Positions 62,516 to 64,000 of a stretch of 64,000 bases of DNA are shown piece after piece. The notes below the pieces were generated by a model. It saw only the letters and a program-made list of their open reading frames with translations, made no database searches and was not told where the DNA came from. Every line of letters begins with the position of its first letter. The stretch's first letter is position 1. The stretch is from Lineus longissimus (lineage: Eukaryota > Nemertea > Pilidiophora > Heteronemertea > Lineidae): the NCBI RefSeq assembly GCF_910592395.1, contig NC_088320.1, positions 14,136,501 through 14,200,500 on the forward strand, given 5' to 3'. A program made the translations under genes and the position numbers.

Positions 62516-63910
62516 TCAGTCACTGTCTTCATTGTAATCATGAAACACAATATCCTCTTCCATATCAGACAGTTCATCTTCATCAAGGAGAAGACCTCCT
62601 TCCGCCTGAGCATCGGCGTATTGTCCATTTTCACGTGGAATGAGTCCAGCTACTTGGAATCCCCGAATTGCTGCATTGGGACTTACATCAGCCCATGCAT
62701 GACTTAGAATTCCTAGAACTGATAGGAGAGGGATTTTGTCACACTGTCCATCTGCATTAGTATGCTGGGTTTTCCATTCCTTCCAGTACTTACGGACCAA
62801 GGTTTTAAACCCCCTCATGACGGTTAGGTCTAGAGGCTGGGCGAGAGATGTACATCTGGCAGGGATGTCATCAAGTAAAATACCAGCTTCAACCAGAGGC
62901 TGGCAGAATTGTTCGGCCTGATGTGGGCGAAATCTGTCTACCAAAAGCAAAATTTCATTTGGATTAAAGTCTCCAACAAAGGGAAAAAAGATTTCTTCCT
63001 GCCAGTGCTGCAGTGTTCCTGCATTCTCCCACCCAGACCTTGAAGACGTTACCCTTACATTTTCTGGTATGTCATGCAGGGCTCTGATTTCCCTAACAAA
63101 ACCGGGTTCCCTGAAAACGACATGAGCTGGAGCTTTCTCTCCATTTGACCCAATTGTAAGTCCAACCGTACAACCCAGTTTTGGGTTCCCCCTCGATGTC
63201 CGCACATCAATGTTCTTTGACCCCTTTGTTGCAGCAGTATACATTGGCGGAAAATCAAGTTGGGTAAAAGTTTCATTAAAGTTAAAAATAGTGTGGACGT
63301 TATTTTCCTGAACAGTAGTCCGTACCTCCTCTTGAAATCTAGCCACCCTCTCATCAGCATCACGTGGTAATGTGGCAGTATCCTTGGTCTTTCGACGAAA
63401 CGTGATGCACTTTCTGGCCATGAACCTTGACAACAACCTATCACTAGCAACAAAGTTCACTCTTTCAGGGCGCTGGTGCCTCATTTCATCCTGTCTTTCG
63501 ACAGGAAGCTCACCCCACCAATTTTCAAAGGCTACAACAGCATCCTGGCGAAGATCAGACCTGGATACAGGCAGAGCTCTCTGCCTCCTCTCAAGAAATG
63601 ACTGGTGCACGGCATCTTCAACCTCAGGCCATAATCCATCATGATCAATGCGCACCCTTCGACTGTGAGCATTGTGTTCTGCCTGGTCCATGAGGTGGTC
63701 AATGTCCTGAATCCATCCGCGCAAAGTTGAATTGGCCAATCTATGCCTCCTTGCATACTCTGCGACATTCAAAACCTGACCATGTTCAATAGCATGCTGA
63801 CAGTCTAATGCATGCCGTAGACGTGCCTCCACAGGGTAGCCATGGAGTCGCCTAGACGTACCAGGACGATGACCTTCCATATCACCCTCACCATCATTAG
63901 GCATATCCAT
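62516..63910 (-). CDS. Pogo/Tigger-type transposase (DDE_1)
   Basis: The frame is open from 63970, but the preferred start is the Met at 63910 or 63904, because the first 20 residues are an unlikely hydrophobic leader. Numbering is from 63970. A psq/CENP-B-like helix-turn-helix is near residues 65-90 (LNVAEYARRHRLANSTLRGW). A second DNA-binding half is near 110-150. The DDE core has LLLVDRFRPHQA (second Asp) and TSLAQPLDLTVMRGFK (third Asp). The first catalytic Asp, normally in an NxDET motif, is Asn here (FNFNETF, residue 232, codon 63275-63277). The frame is intact, but this substitution should abolish catalysis, or the gene has been repurposed. An acidic C-terminus follows. Confidence 0.88.
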   Translation of the reverse strand: MDMPNDGEGDMEGHRPGTSRRLHGYPVEARLRHALDCQHAIEHGQVLNVAEYARRHRLANSTLRGWIQDIDHLMDQAEHNAHSRRVRIDHDGLWPEVEDAVHQSFLERRQRALPVSRSDLRQDAVVAFENWWGELPVERQDEMRHQRPERVNFVASDRLLSRFMARKCITFRRKTKDTATLPRDADERVARFQEEVRTTVQENNVHTIFNFNETFTQLDFPPMYTAATKGSKNIDVRTSRGNPKLGCTVGLTIGSNGEKAPAHVVFREPGFVREIRALHDIPENVRVTSSRSGWENAGTLQHWQEEIFFPFVGDFNPNEILLLVDRFRPHQAEQFCQPLVEAGILLDDIPARCTSLAQPLDLTVMRGFKTLVRKYWKEWKTQHTNADGQCDKIPLLSVLGILSHAWADVSPNAAIRGFQVAGLIPRENGQYADAQAEGGLLLDEDELSDMEEDIVFHDYNEDSD

Positions 63911-64000
63911 GCAGACAACCAAACGTACAAACAACACGAAAAGGTGGATAAAAGTTGTAATCATTGTCACTGGTCAGAGGTCTGCGTATTGAATGACTGA

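Overview
This is a repeat-rich stretch of an invertebrate animal genome, probably marine. Four intronless rhodopsin-type GPCR genes, a CR1/L2-like LINE, a tRNA-derived SINE with an ATT tail, PIF/Harbinger and pogo DNA transposons and a complete Polinton/Maverick (adintovirus-like) element occur together. I cannot name the species. Ordinary host gene content is low: apart from the GPCRs there is only one exon-like reading frame (about 1290-1927, minus) that I do not recognise.

Layout. 1-4419: nearly featureless, one exon-like ORF. 4420-7234: decayed HARBI1-type Harbinger element. 7240-9292: 5'-truncated LINE relic. 9338-9558: SINE. About 10.8-26.1 kb: tandem array of three roughly 5-kb units, each carrying relics of two Polinton structural genes (penton and the small membrane protein next to it) and one 344-aa GPCR. 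23.5-58.8 kb: large inverted duplication. The left arm (23545-29151) holds GPCR copy C. The right arm (35246-58790) holds GPCR copy D on the opposite strand. The arms meet around two head-to-tail copies of a 3.05-kb Harbinger-like transposon that share a 3-bp ATT target. 36399-55663: an intact 19,265-bp Polinton inserted in the right arm, with a perfect 6-bp target duplication (TTCACT); the left arm keeps the matching empty site at 26652-26657. 59233-60031: non-autonomous DNA element. 60173-61838: 17-bp minisatellite. 62516-63970: pogo/Tigger-type transposase on the minus strand.

The Polinton reads as an integrated virus-like element. On the left are hexon-type major capsid protein, a small membrane protein, penton and a second small membrane protein. 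Next come a packaging ATPase and a chromodomain integrase whose start codons face each other 4 bp apart. Then follow a zinc-ribbon/HNH nuclease with an Asn/Met/Gln-rich N-terminus, two further small proteins, a protein-primed family B DNA polymerase, a second penton-like protein split by a frameshift, and five minus-strand structural or unknown proteins. I see no adenain-type protease.

The most unusual feature is a family of about 35 short (about 27-30 bp) double-hairpin repeats. They are scattered through the Polinton in both orientations. Many lie inside coding regions, in frame, in all six possible frames, and they sometimes supply C-termini or stop codons. They resemble in concept the protein-coding palindromic elements of Rickettsia, and I know of no described counterpart in Polintons.
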